Of a stretch of 64,000 bases of DNA, positions 58,684-64,000 are shown piece by piece. The notes beneath the pieces were generated by a model. The model made no database searches and had not been told where the DNA came from. It saw nothing but the letters and a program-made list of their open reading frames with translations. Origin of the DNA: Streptomyces durmitorensis (GTDB taxonomy: Bacteria > Actinomycetota > Actinomycetes > Streptomycetales > Streptomycetaceae); contig NZ_CP097289.1 in assembly GCF_023498005.1 (NCBI RefSeq), positions 2,170,001-2,234,000 of the forward strand. Direction: 5' to 3'. Every line of letters begins with the position of its first letter. Position 1 is the first letter of the stretch. The translations under genes and the position numbers were made by a program.

Positions 58684-60096
58684 CTAGGAAGATTTGAGTG
58701 CCGCGGCCGCGGGGCTGCGGGTGCCGAGATGGTTGAAGAACAGGTTGAGCAGGACCGCGGTCAGCGCTCCCGCACTGATTCCGGAGCCCAGGACGGTCTG
58801 CGCCCAGGCCGGGAATTCGGCGTAGAAGGTGGGCGCGGCGAGCGGGATGATGCCCGCTCCGAGCGCGACGGCCACCAGGATGATGTTGGAGCTGTCGTCC
58901 AGGCCCGCCTCGGAGAGCGTACGGATGCCGCTCACGGCGATGGAGCCGAAGAGGACGATGCCCGCGCCGCCGAGGACCGGCATCGGTACGAGGCTGACGA
59001 CCGCGCCGAGCATCGGGAAGGCGCCGAGCACGATGAGGGCGCCGCCCGCGACGGCCACTACATAGCGGCTGCGGACACGTGTCAAGGAGACGACACCGAC
59101 GTTCTGCGCGAAGGCCGAGGTGGGGAAGCCGCCGAAGACCGGGCCCACCAGGGTCGCGATGCCGTCGGTGCGCAGGCCGCGGGTGATGGTCCTTCCGTCG
59201 CTCTTGCGGTCGCAGATCTCGCCGAGGGCGAGCATGCCGGCCGACGACTCGGTCATCAGGACCAGCATCACGATGCAGAGCGAGAGGATCGCGGCGGGCT
59301 GGAACTCCGGGGCGCCGAAGGCGAAGGGCGTGGGGAGGGCTGCGACCGGCGCGGACTTGAGGGCGCCGAAGTCTGCCATCCCGAACGGGATCGCGGCGAG
59401 CGTGCCGATCAACATGCCCAGGAGCAGGGCGACTTGCTTGAGGAAGCCGCGTCCGAACCGCTGGAAGAAGAGGATCACGACGAGCGTGAAGGCGGCGAGC
59501 GCGAGGTACTTCATGGCGCCGAAGTCGGCGGCGGTCTTGTCGCCGCCCTGCGCCCAGGTGACGGGCACGGGCATCAGCGTCACGCCGATGAGGGTGATGA
59601 CGACGCCGGTGACGAGCGGCGGGAAGAAGCGCAGGAGGCGCCCGAAGAACGGGCCGACCGCGAGGCAGAAGACGCCCGCGACCATCACCGCGCCGTAGAT
59701 GGCCGGGAGTTGATGACCTGTGGCGCTGTTCTCGGCGATGGCGAGGATGGGTGCGATGCCCGCGGATGACGCGGCGTTCACGAAGGGGAGCCGGTTGCCG
59801 ACGAAGCCCTTGACGCCGAGCGTCTGGAGGATCGTGGCGAGTCCGGCGATCAGCAGGCTCGCGGCGATGAGGCGTGTCTGCGCGACCGTGTCCAGGCCGA
59901 CGGCCTGGCCGATGATCAGCGGCGGAGTGACGACACCCGCGTACATGGCGGCGATGTGCTGGAGCGCGGCGGGGACCAGCCGCGAGGGGTGAAGCTTCTC
60001 ATCCACCGGATGACAGGCGGGAGTTGACTCGCCGTCGGCTATGTCCGATGGGGTGGAACACGGGCCCTTCTCAGACCCTTTTGCAGGCTGTGCCAT
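58684..60096 (-). CDS. NCS2 purine permease (second copy)
   Basis: The 470-residue membrane protein follows the same NCS2 plan: LQHIAAMYAGVVTPPLIIGQAVG, MTESSAGMLALGEI, the substrate region VFGGFPTSAFAQNVGVVSLTRVRSRYVV and VLGGAGIVLFGSIAVSGIRTL. The substrate-site FGGFPTS differs from FNGFMCS in the other copy, which may mean a different purine preference. It starts at ATG 60096, between the uricase stop and the deaminase gene, and is probably co-transcribed with the deaminase, 48 bp downstream. Confidence 0.9.
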   Translation of the reverse strand: MAQPAKGSEKGPCSTPSDIADGESTPACHPVDEKLHPSRLVPAALQHIAAMYAGVVTPPLIIGQAVGLDTVAQTRLIAASLLIAGLATILQTLGVKGFVGNRLPFVNAASSAGIAPILAIAENSATGHQLPAIYGAVMVAGVFCLAVGPFFGRLLRFFPPLVTGVVITLIGVTLMPVPVTWAQGGDKTAADFGAMKYLALAAFTLVVILFFQRFGRGFLKQVALLLGMLIGTLAAIPFGMADFGALKSAPVAALPTPFAFGAPEFQPAAILSLCIVMLVLMTESSAGMLALGEICDRKSDGRTITRGLRTDGIATLVGPVFGGFPTSAFAQNVGVVSLTRVRSRYVVAVAGGALIVLGAFPMLGAVVSLVPMPVLGGAGIVLFGSIAVSGIRTLSEAGLDDSSNIILVAVALGAGIIPLAAPTFYAEFPAWAQTVLGSGISAGALTAVLLNLFFNHLGTRSPAAAALKSS

Positions 60097-60118
60097 TGCT
60101 GCTGTTCCCTCCGGTGTG

Positions 60119-60153
60119 GCGCGCCCCCGTCCGCTGCGGACGGGCGGGGGCGC
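60119..60153. terminator. Hairpin after uricase gene
   Basis: CGCGCCCCCGTCCGC pairs with GCGGAC-GGG-CGGGGGCGCG around a CTG-like loop, with a three-base bulge on one side. It lies ten bases past the uricase stop on the minus strand. Confidence 0.65.
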
Positions 60154-60163
60154 GCGTCCCGCG

Positions 60164-61087
60164 TCAGAGGTTGGTCATGTCGACCGGGATCTTCGGCTGG
60201 ACCCCGTCCCTGAGAACCGTGGCCTCGATGAGGCCGTAGGGGCGGTCCGCCGCGAAGTAGACCTCGTTGTCGTTCTTCAGCCCGAAGGGCTCGAGGTCCA
60301 CCAGGAAGTGGTGGTTGTTCGGCAGCGAGAAGCGGATCTCGTCGATCTCGCTCCGGCTGTTGATGACGCGCGAACCCATTTGGTAGAGGGTCTGCTGCAG
60401 CGAGAGGGAGTACGTCTCGGCGAAGGCCTGGAGGATGTGCTTCTTGGCCTGGTCGTACGACTTCTCCCAGTTGGGCATCCGGTCGGCGTCGCTGGTCCAG
60501 TTGTAACGCCAGGCGGCGGCGACGTCGGTGCACAGGATGCGGTCGTACGCCTCCTTCAGCGTCGTGTACTTGTCCTTGACGTAGCCCCAGAACTCCGAGT
60601 TGGTGGAGTTCATGACCGTGAGGTCCTTGAGCCCGGAGATGATCTCCCAGTTCTCGCCGTCGAAGGTGATCTGCGTGGTGCGCAGTTCCTGGCCCTTGCG
60701 GGCGAAGGAGTGGTTGACCTCGTCCGAGCCGATGAACCTGGAGTTGTTGTCCGAGGTCGCGATGCGCTCCCAGGTGTACTCCTGGATGCGGATCCGCGCG
60801 ACCTTGATCGGCTCCTGCGTGGTGACGAAGTGCCGGGCGAGGTGGATGCCGAACTGCTCGGCGGACTCGATGCCGAACTCCTTGGCGAACGCGTACACCG
60901 TGTTCTTGGTGGTGTCCGTCGGCAGGACGTTGGCGTTCGAGCCGGAGTAGTGCACGTCGTCCATGTCGCCGGAGAGGGCGACCGAGACGTTCAGGTCCTT
61001 GATGTGGTGGGTGTCGCCGTCCCGCGTGATCTTGACGACGCGGTTCTCTGCTTTGCCGTACTGGTTCTGGCCGAGAATCGTGGGCAT
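60164..61087 (-). CDS. Urate oxidase (uricase)
   Basis: The 307-residue protein is uricase by MPTILGQNQYGKAENRVVKITRDG, the catalytic Thr in VLPTDTTKNTVYAFAKEFG, HLARHFVTTQEPIKVARIRIQEYTWERI, LKDLTVMNSTNSEFWGYVKDKYTTL, and the C-terminal QQTLYQMG and LPNNHHFLVDLEPF blocks. It oxidises urate to 5-hydroxyisourate with O2, without a cofactor, and works as a tetramer. It is third in the operon, five bases after the HIU hydrolase stop. Confidence 0.96.
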   Translation of the reverse strand: MPTILGQNQYGKAENRVVKITRDGDTHHIKDLNVSVALSGDMDDVHYSGSNANVLPTDTTKNTVYAFAKEFGIESAEQFGIHLARHFVTTQEPIKVARIRIQEYTWERIATSDNNSRFIGSDEVNHSFARKGQELRTTQITFDGENWEIISGLKDLTVMNSTNSEFWGYVKDKYTTLKEAYDRILCTDVAAAWRYNWTSDADRMPNWEKSYDQAKKHILQAFAETYSLSLQQTLYQMGSRVINSRSEIDEIRFSLPNNHHFLVDLEPFGLKNDNEVYFAADRPYGLIEATVLRDGVQPKIPVDMTNL

Positions 61088-61092
61088 GTCTG

Positions 61093-61482
61093 CTAGCTCC
61101 CTCGGTAAACGGAGTAGCCGAACGGGTTGAGCAGCAGCGGTACGTGATAGTGCTCGCCCGGGTTGACGGCGAACGTGATCGCCACCTCCGGGAAGAACGC
61201 ACCGCTGTCCCTTACGCGGGGGGCGTCCTGCTGCGCCTCGGCTTGCTTCTTCGTGAAGTACTCCTCGACCTCGAAGTCGAGTCGTACGTGGGTGGTGCCT
61301 TCCGGCAGCGCCGGCAGGTCCTTGCAGCGCCCGTCCGCGTCGGTCGCGGAGCCGCCGAGTGCCACCCACTCGGCGTCACGGCCACTGCGGGCGGTGAGCG
61401 AGATGGCGACGCCCTCGGCGGGGCGTCCGACGCTGGTGTCCAGGATGTGCGTGGACACCGAGGCGGTGGTGTCAGTGCTCAT
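61093..61482 (-). CDS. 5-Hydroxyisourate hydrolase
   Basis: The 129-residue protein is a transthyretin-related HIU hydrolase: STHILDTSVGRPAEGVAISL with the catalytic His near the start, FFPEVAITFAVNPGEHYHVPLLLNPFGYSVYRGS with the diagnostic C-terminal YRGS tetrapeptide. It opens 5-hydroxyisourate to OHCU. Its start overlaps the decarboxylase stop by one base, so the enzymes of steps two and three are co-translated. Confidence 0.96.
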   Translation of the reverse strand: MSTDTTASVSTHILDTSVGRPAEGVAISLTARSGRDAEWVALGGSATDADGRCKDLPALPEGTTHVRLDFEVEEYFTKKQAEAQQDAPRVRDSGAFFPEVAITFAVNPGEHYHVPLLLNPFGYSVYRGS

Positions 61483-62012
61483 CAGTCGTTGTCCTCTTCT
61501 ACGAGACGGGTCAGCCGGATTCGGTTGATCTTCCCGAGTTCGGTGCGCACGATCTCGCGCTCCTGCTCGGCGGTGTTGCCGATCCGGGTCTTCACCGCAT
61601 CGCGCATCTGCTCACCGGTCGCGCCGGTGGCGCAGATCAGAAAGACATGACCGAACTTCTCCTGGTAGGCCAGGTTCAGTTCGAGCATCTCGGCCTTGAG
61701 CTCCTCGGAGGCCCCCGCCATGCCGCGCTGTTCGCGGGACGACGTGGGGTCCCCGGGCTTCGGGCGGCCGATCGGCGGGTGCCCTGCCATCGCCTCGGCC
61801 AGATCCTCGTCGGTCAGCTCGGCCATGGCGGCGTCGCTTGCGGCGAAGAGGGCTTCGACAGTGGGGAACGGGCGCTGGGAGAGCAGTTTGCTTCCCCAGG
61901 CCGATGAGGCGCAGGCCTCGTGGAGGGCGGCGGTGGCCGCACTCTCCGTCAAGGCGTTGAACCGGGCTGGGCCCGGCGTCGAGCTCGAAGTCACGGGTGC
62001 CTCCGTGGCCAT
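61482..62012 (-). CDS. OHCU decarboxylase
   Basis: The 176-residue protein matches 2-oxo-4-hydroxy-4-carboxy-5-ureidoimidazoline decarboxylase: FNALTESAATAALHEACAS, the catalytic His and HPPIGRP block AEAMAGHPPIG, then SSREQRGMAGA and LNLAYQEKFGHVFLICATGATGEQM. It yields S-allantoin. It is the first gene of the urate operon with a likely promoter at 62041-62069 upstream. Confidence 0.95.
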   Translation of the reverse strand: MATEAPVTSSSTPGPARFNALTESAATAALHEACASSAWGSKLLSQRPFPTVEALFAASDAAMAELTDEDLAEAMAGHPPIGRPKPGDPTSSREQRGMAGASEELKAEMLELNLAYQEKFGHVFLICATGATGEQMRDAVKTRIGNTAEQEREIVRTELGKINRIRLTRLVEEDND

Positions 62013-62040
62013 ACGGCCTTGTGCTGGACGGGCTGCGGAT

Positions 62041-62069
62041 AGCTAACGCCAGCCGAAACACCACGTCAA
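62041..62069 (-). promoter_or_regulatory. Promoter of the urate-degradation operon
   Basis: On the minus strand TTGACG (62069-62064) and TTAGCT (62046-62041) are 17 bp apart, 29 bp before the OHCU decarboxylase start codon. The sequence fits a main sigma-factor promoter in an otherwise less GC-rich patch. Confidence 0.55.
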
Positions 62070-62094
62070 CACTTTGTTGAAAACTTCGGGTAAC

Positions 62095-62128
62095 AAAGGC
62101 CGCCGTCCGGTTAACGGACGACGGCCTT
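62095..62128. terminator. Hairpin between HTH gene and urate operon
   Basis: AAGGCCGCCGTCCG pairs with CGGACGACGGCCTT around GTTAA-type loop with one G-T wobble. It lies 24 bp beyond the stop of the minus-strand HTH gene and upstream of the OHCU promoter. Confidence 0.8.
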
Positions 62129-62151
62129 CAGGGGTGCTCTGACCTGGGACG

Positions 62152-62520
62152 TCAGGTGGACCGGTTGAGATAGTTGTAGACAGTGAAGCGCGAGACGCCC
62201 AGCGCGCCGGCCACCGTCTCCACTCCGTGCCGCACGGCGAAGGCGCCTCGCGCCTCGAGTATCCGTACGACCTCCTGCTTGGCCTTGCGGTCAAGATCGG
62301 ACAGGGGCACCCCGCGCTTGCGCTCGAGCGCGAGCAGGATGTGGTCGAGGGAGTCCGCGAGCTGCGGCAGGCGTACGGCGAGCACGTCCTCGCCCTGCCA
62401 GGCGAGGACGACGTCGTCGGTGCCCGCCTCGTCGGGCGGCACGATCTCGCCGCCCATGGCGTCCACGAGCGGCTTGACGGCGGCCACAAAGGAGCCGCGG
62501 TCGTCTCTGGGGCCGGTCAT
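62152..62520 (-). CDS. HTH_22 (DauR/YheO-type) DNA-binding protein
   Basis: The 122-residue protein ends in a helix-turn-helix of the HTH_22/DauR class: RKAKQEVVRILEARGAFAVRHGVETVAGALGVSRFTVYNYLNRST. The N-terminal 60 residues (GSFVAAVKPLVDAMGGEIVPPDEAGTDDVVLAWQGEDVLAVRLPQL) look like a small sensor domain but not a full PAS. It overlaps the thiamine-binding-like gene by four bases and stands just upstream of the urate operon, so it may regulate purine catabolism. Direct targets are not shown by the sequence. Confidence 0.85.
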   Translation of the reverse strand: MTGPRDDRGSFVAAVKPLVDAMGGEIVPPDEAGTDDVVLAWQGEDVLAVRLPQLADSLDHILLALERKRGVPLSDLDRKAKQEVVRILEARGAFAVRHGVETVAGALGVSRFTVYNYLNRST

Positions 62521-62783
62521 TCGATGGCCTCCCCCGACTCTCCGAGCACGTTCACCTGGAGCGAGACGCGCGTGGCGCCCGCCTCCAGGGCCTTGCGCAG
62601 CAGGGCGTCGACGGCGGTCAGGACCTCGTCGGCGCCACCTTCCGCGGTATTGCCGAAGGGGCCGACGTCCACGGCGTCGAGCTCGGCCCCCTGGATGACG
62701 TCACGGGCCACCACCGCATGGGCGGGCGCCTCGTCCAGGTCGAAGGGTTCGGTCGTGAACTCCACTCTCAATCGCACGCGCAC
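62517..62783 (-). CDS. Thiamine-binding-like (MTH1187/YkoF-type) protein
   Basis: The 88-residue protein has the ferredoxin-like fold pattern of thiamine-binding/DUF77 proteins: MRVRLRVEFTTEPFDLDEAPAHAVVARDVIQGAELDAVDVGPFGNTAEG, then LLRKALEAGATRVSLQVNVLG. Its ATGA overlap with the HTH gene shows that they are made together. It may bind a small ligand that informs the HTH protein; this is inference. The region is divergent from the hydroxypyruvate isomerase gene. Confidence 0.7.
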   Translation of the reverse strand: MRVRLRVEFTTEPFDLDEAPAHAVVARDVIQGAELDAVDVGPFGNTAEGGADEVLTAVDALLRKALEAGATRVSLQVNVLGESGEAIE

Positions 62784-62870
62784 AACCTACTGCCGCGTGG
62801 TGATTTTCCGGCAGCCCCCTCTTGACAAGGGCGGATCCTCGACGGCAATCTTCCATCAGACAGAAATTAA

Positions 62871-62887
62871 CTTCCGCAATACGGAAG
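62871..62887 (+). promoter_or_regulatory. Inverted repeat, candidate AllR/IclR-type operator
   Basis: CTTCCG-CAATA-CGGAAG lies between a TTGACA element (62822-62827) and the start codon of the isomerase gene, and its right arm touches the ribosome site GGAAGGAG. Sites of this shape are bound by IclR-family allantoin regulators (AllR) in Streptomyces. A repressor here would block both transcription and perhaps translation. No AllR gene is in the window. Confidence 0.6.
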
Positions 62888-62902
62888 GAGCGCGGAAGCC
62901 CC

Positions 62903-63730
62903 ATGGGATACTCCGACCAGCGCTTCAATGTGAACCTGTCGATCCTCTTCACGGAACTCCCGCTCCTGGAGCGCCCCGCGGCTGCCGCCGCGGCGGGCTT
63001 CACGGCGGTCGAGCTGTGGTGGCCCTGGGTCGACGCCCCCACCCCCGAGCAGTCCGAGCTCGACGCCCTCCGGGCCGCGATCACGGACGCCGGCGTACAG
63101 CTGGTGGGCTTGAACTTCTACGCCGGTCAGCTGCCGGGACCGGACCGCGGCGCCCTGTCGATTCCGGGCGAGGAGAGCGACAAGTTCCGCGCGAACCTCT
63201 CGGTGGCGGCGGACTTCGCACAGTCCCTCGACTGCAAGGCGCTCAACGCGCTGTACGGCAACCGGGTGGAGGGGGTCACCCCCGCCGTCCAGGACGAACT
63301 CGCCCTGGAGAACCTGGTGCTCGCGGCCCGCGAGGCCGACCGCGTGGGTGCGGTGCTGCTGATCGAGGCCCTGAACAAGCCGGAGTCGCCGCGCTGCCCG
63401 ATCGTCAGCGCTGACGCGGCGATCGCCGTGGTGGACAAGGTGAACTCCGCCACCGGGCTCGGCAACGCGAAGTTCCTCATGGACCTCTACCACCTGTCCA
63501 TGAACGGCGAGGACCTGCCGGCCGTCATCGATCGGTACGTGGCTCAGACCGCGCACGTGCAGATCGCCGACAATCCTGGCCGGGGGGCCCCGGGCACGGG
63601 GTCGCTTCCGCTGGAGGAGCTGCTGGATCAGCTCCAGAAGGCCGGTTACGAGGGGTACGTCGGCCTGGAGTACAAGGCCGGGGACCGGCCCAGCTCCGAG
63701 GCCTTCGGCTGGCTGCCGGCTGCGGACTAG
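62903..63730 (+). CDS. hyi: Hydroxypyruvate isomerase
   Basis: The 275-residue TIM-barrel protein matches Hyi: FNVNLSILFTELPLLERPAAAAAAGFTAVELWWPW, LNFYAGQLPGPDRGALSIPGEE, LLIEALNKPESP with a catalytic Glu, FLMDLYHLSMNGEDL and the signature HVQIADNPGRGAPGTGSLPLEEL. It converts hydroxypyruvate and tartronate semialdehyde. In this context it helps turn glyoxylate from allantoin into glycerate. ATG 62903 follows GGAAGGAG. The next gene, on the same strand, continues the route. Confidence 0.92.
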   Translation: MGYSDQRFNVNLSILFTELPLLERPAAAAAAGFTAVELWWPWVDAPTPEQSELDALRAAITDAGVQLVGLNFYAGQLPGPDRGALSIPGEESDKFRANLSVAADFAQSLDCKALNALYGNRVEGVTPAVQDELALENLVLAAREADRVGAVLLIEALNKPESPRCPIVSADAAIAVVDKVNSATGLGNAKFLMDLYHLSMNGEDLPAVIDRYVAQTAHVQIADNPGRGAPGTGSLPLEELLDQLQKAGYEGYVGLEYKAGDRPSSEAFGWLPAAD

Positions 63731-63731
63731 G

Positions 63732-63748
63732 CCGCCGCTTCGCGGCGG
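63732..63748 (+). terminator. Short hairpin between hyi and glxR
   Basis: CCGCCG-CTTCG-CGGCGG forms a small hairpin just after the isomerase stop. It may reduce read-through to the next gene rather than stop it, since the two genes act together. Confidence 0.5.
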
Positions 63749-63808
63749 ATTCTTCCCGCCCACCCACCCGATTGCCCCGCATCACCCCGTAGCTAGAAAG
63801 GCTCCACC

Positions 63809-64000
63809 ATGAGCAACCTTCCCAAGATCGCGTGGATCGGACTCGGCATCATGGGCTCCCCCATGTCCGAGAACCTGATCAAGGCTGGTTACTCCGTCAC
63901 CGGCTTCACCCTTGAGCAGGACAAGCTGGACCGCCTCACCGCGGCCGGCGGCGTCGCCGCCAAGTCGATCGCCGAGGCCGTCAAGGACGCCGACGTCATC
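63809..64000 (+). CDS. glxR: 2-Hydroxy-3-oxopropionate (tartronate semialdehyde) reductase, partial
   Basis: The first 64 residues (MSNLPKIAWIGLGIMGSPMSENLIKAGYSV) show the NAD(P)-binding Rossmann motif GLGIMGSPM of the beta-hydroxyacid dehydrogenase family; the gene runs past the window end. Next to hydroxypyruvate isomerase it is most likely GlxR, which reduces tartronate semialdehyde to glycerate. GCTAGAAAGG precedes ATG 63809. Confidence 0.85.
   Translation, partial: MSNLPKIAWIGLGIMGSPMSENLIKAGYSVTGFTLEQDKLDRLTAAGGVAAKSIAEAVKDADVI

Overview
The window reads as Streptomyces or a close relative. GC is very high, GTG starts and TGATG/ATGA gene couplings are frequent, there is an acyl-CoA carboxylase epsilon subunit, an actinobacterial S-adenosyl methyltransferase (DUF574 type), a DUF397 remnant, and rare TTA leucine codons sit in regulatory or biosynthetic genes. 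No tRNA, rRNA, CRISPR array, transposase or integrase was recognised. Assignments come from reading translations and motifs; no database search was run.

Region 1 (73-18905) is a lipid or polyketide gene cluster, almost all on the minus strand. Order of transcription: LuxR regulator with a TTA codon, carboxylase beta and epsilon subunits, WS/DGAT-type acyltransferase, 14-TM MFS exporter, FAD oxidoreductase, AT-ACP protein, a 2012-residue SDR(ER-like)-KS-CLF-like-KR-DH megasynthase, a KR-DH protein whose DH-like domain lacks the catalytic His, and a SnoaL-like protein. The set resembles a polyunsaturated fatty acid (PfaA/PfaC-like) synthase split in an unusual way. An IclR regulator lies next to it.

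Region 2 (19122-36293) is mostly ordinary chromosome: HxlR regulators, alanine aminotransferase, a C39-like protein, an FAD monooxygenase, a secreted VWA pair, histidine phosphatase, TerD, an F420-type oxidoreductase, a thioesterase, a methyltransferase, and MFS and MATE exporters. The MATE gene and a divergent PadR repressor share a 41-bp palindrome.

Region 3 (36513-46652) holds a secreted alpha-L-fucosidase, an orphan response regulator without its phospho-acceptor Asp but with a TTA codon, and a compact nine-gene type II polyketide operon: cupin, methyltransferase, KS-alpha (TTA codon), KS-beta (Arg at the usual Gln site), AcpS, ACP, aromatase/cyclase, a PfkB-like protein without the catalytic Asp, and a PF04199 cyclase.

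Region 4 (46882-55185) has a small NTF2-like/HxlR pair, GH89 and GH46 glycoside hydrolases, a LysE exporter, then about 1.7 kb of apparently non-coding DNA built as a very long inverted repeat with ~96-bp tandem units in each arm and a structured centre. It abuts a truncated ATP-binding gene and a broken DUF397 gene, and is followed by an MFS exporter.

Region 5 (55529-64000) is a purine and ureide catabolism locus: two NCS2 permeases around an 8-oxoguanine-deaminase-like amidohydrolase, then uricase, HIU hydrolase, OHCU decarboxylase, an HTH regulator, a thiamine-binding-like protein, and divergent hydroxypyruvate isomerase and tartronate semialdehyde reductase (cut by the window end). Together they take purines through urate to allantoin and feed glyoxylate-derived carbon onward.
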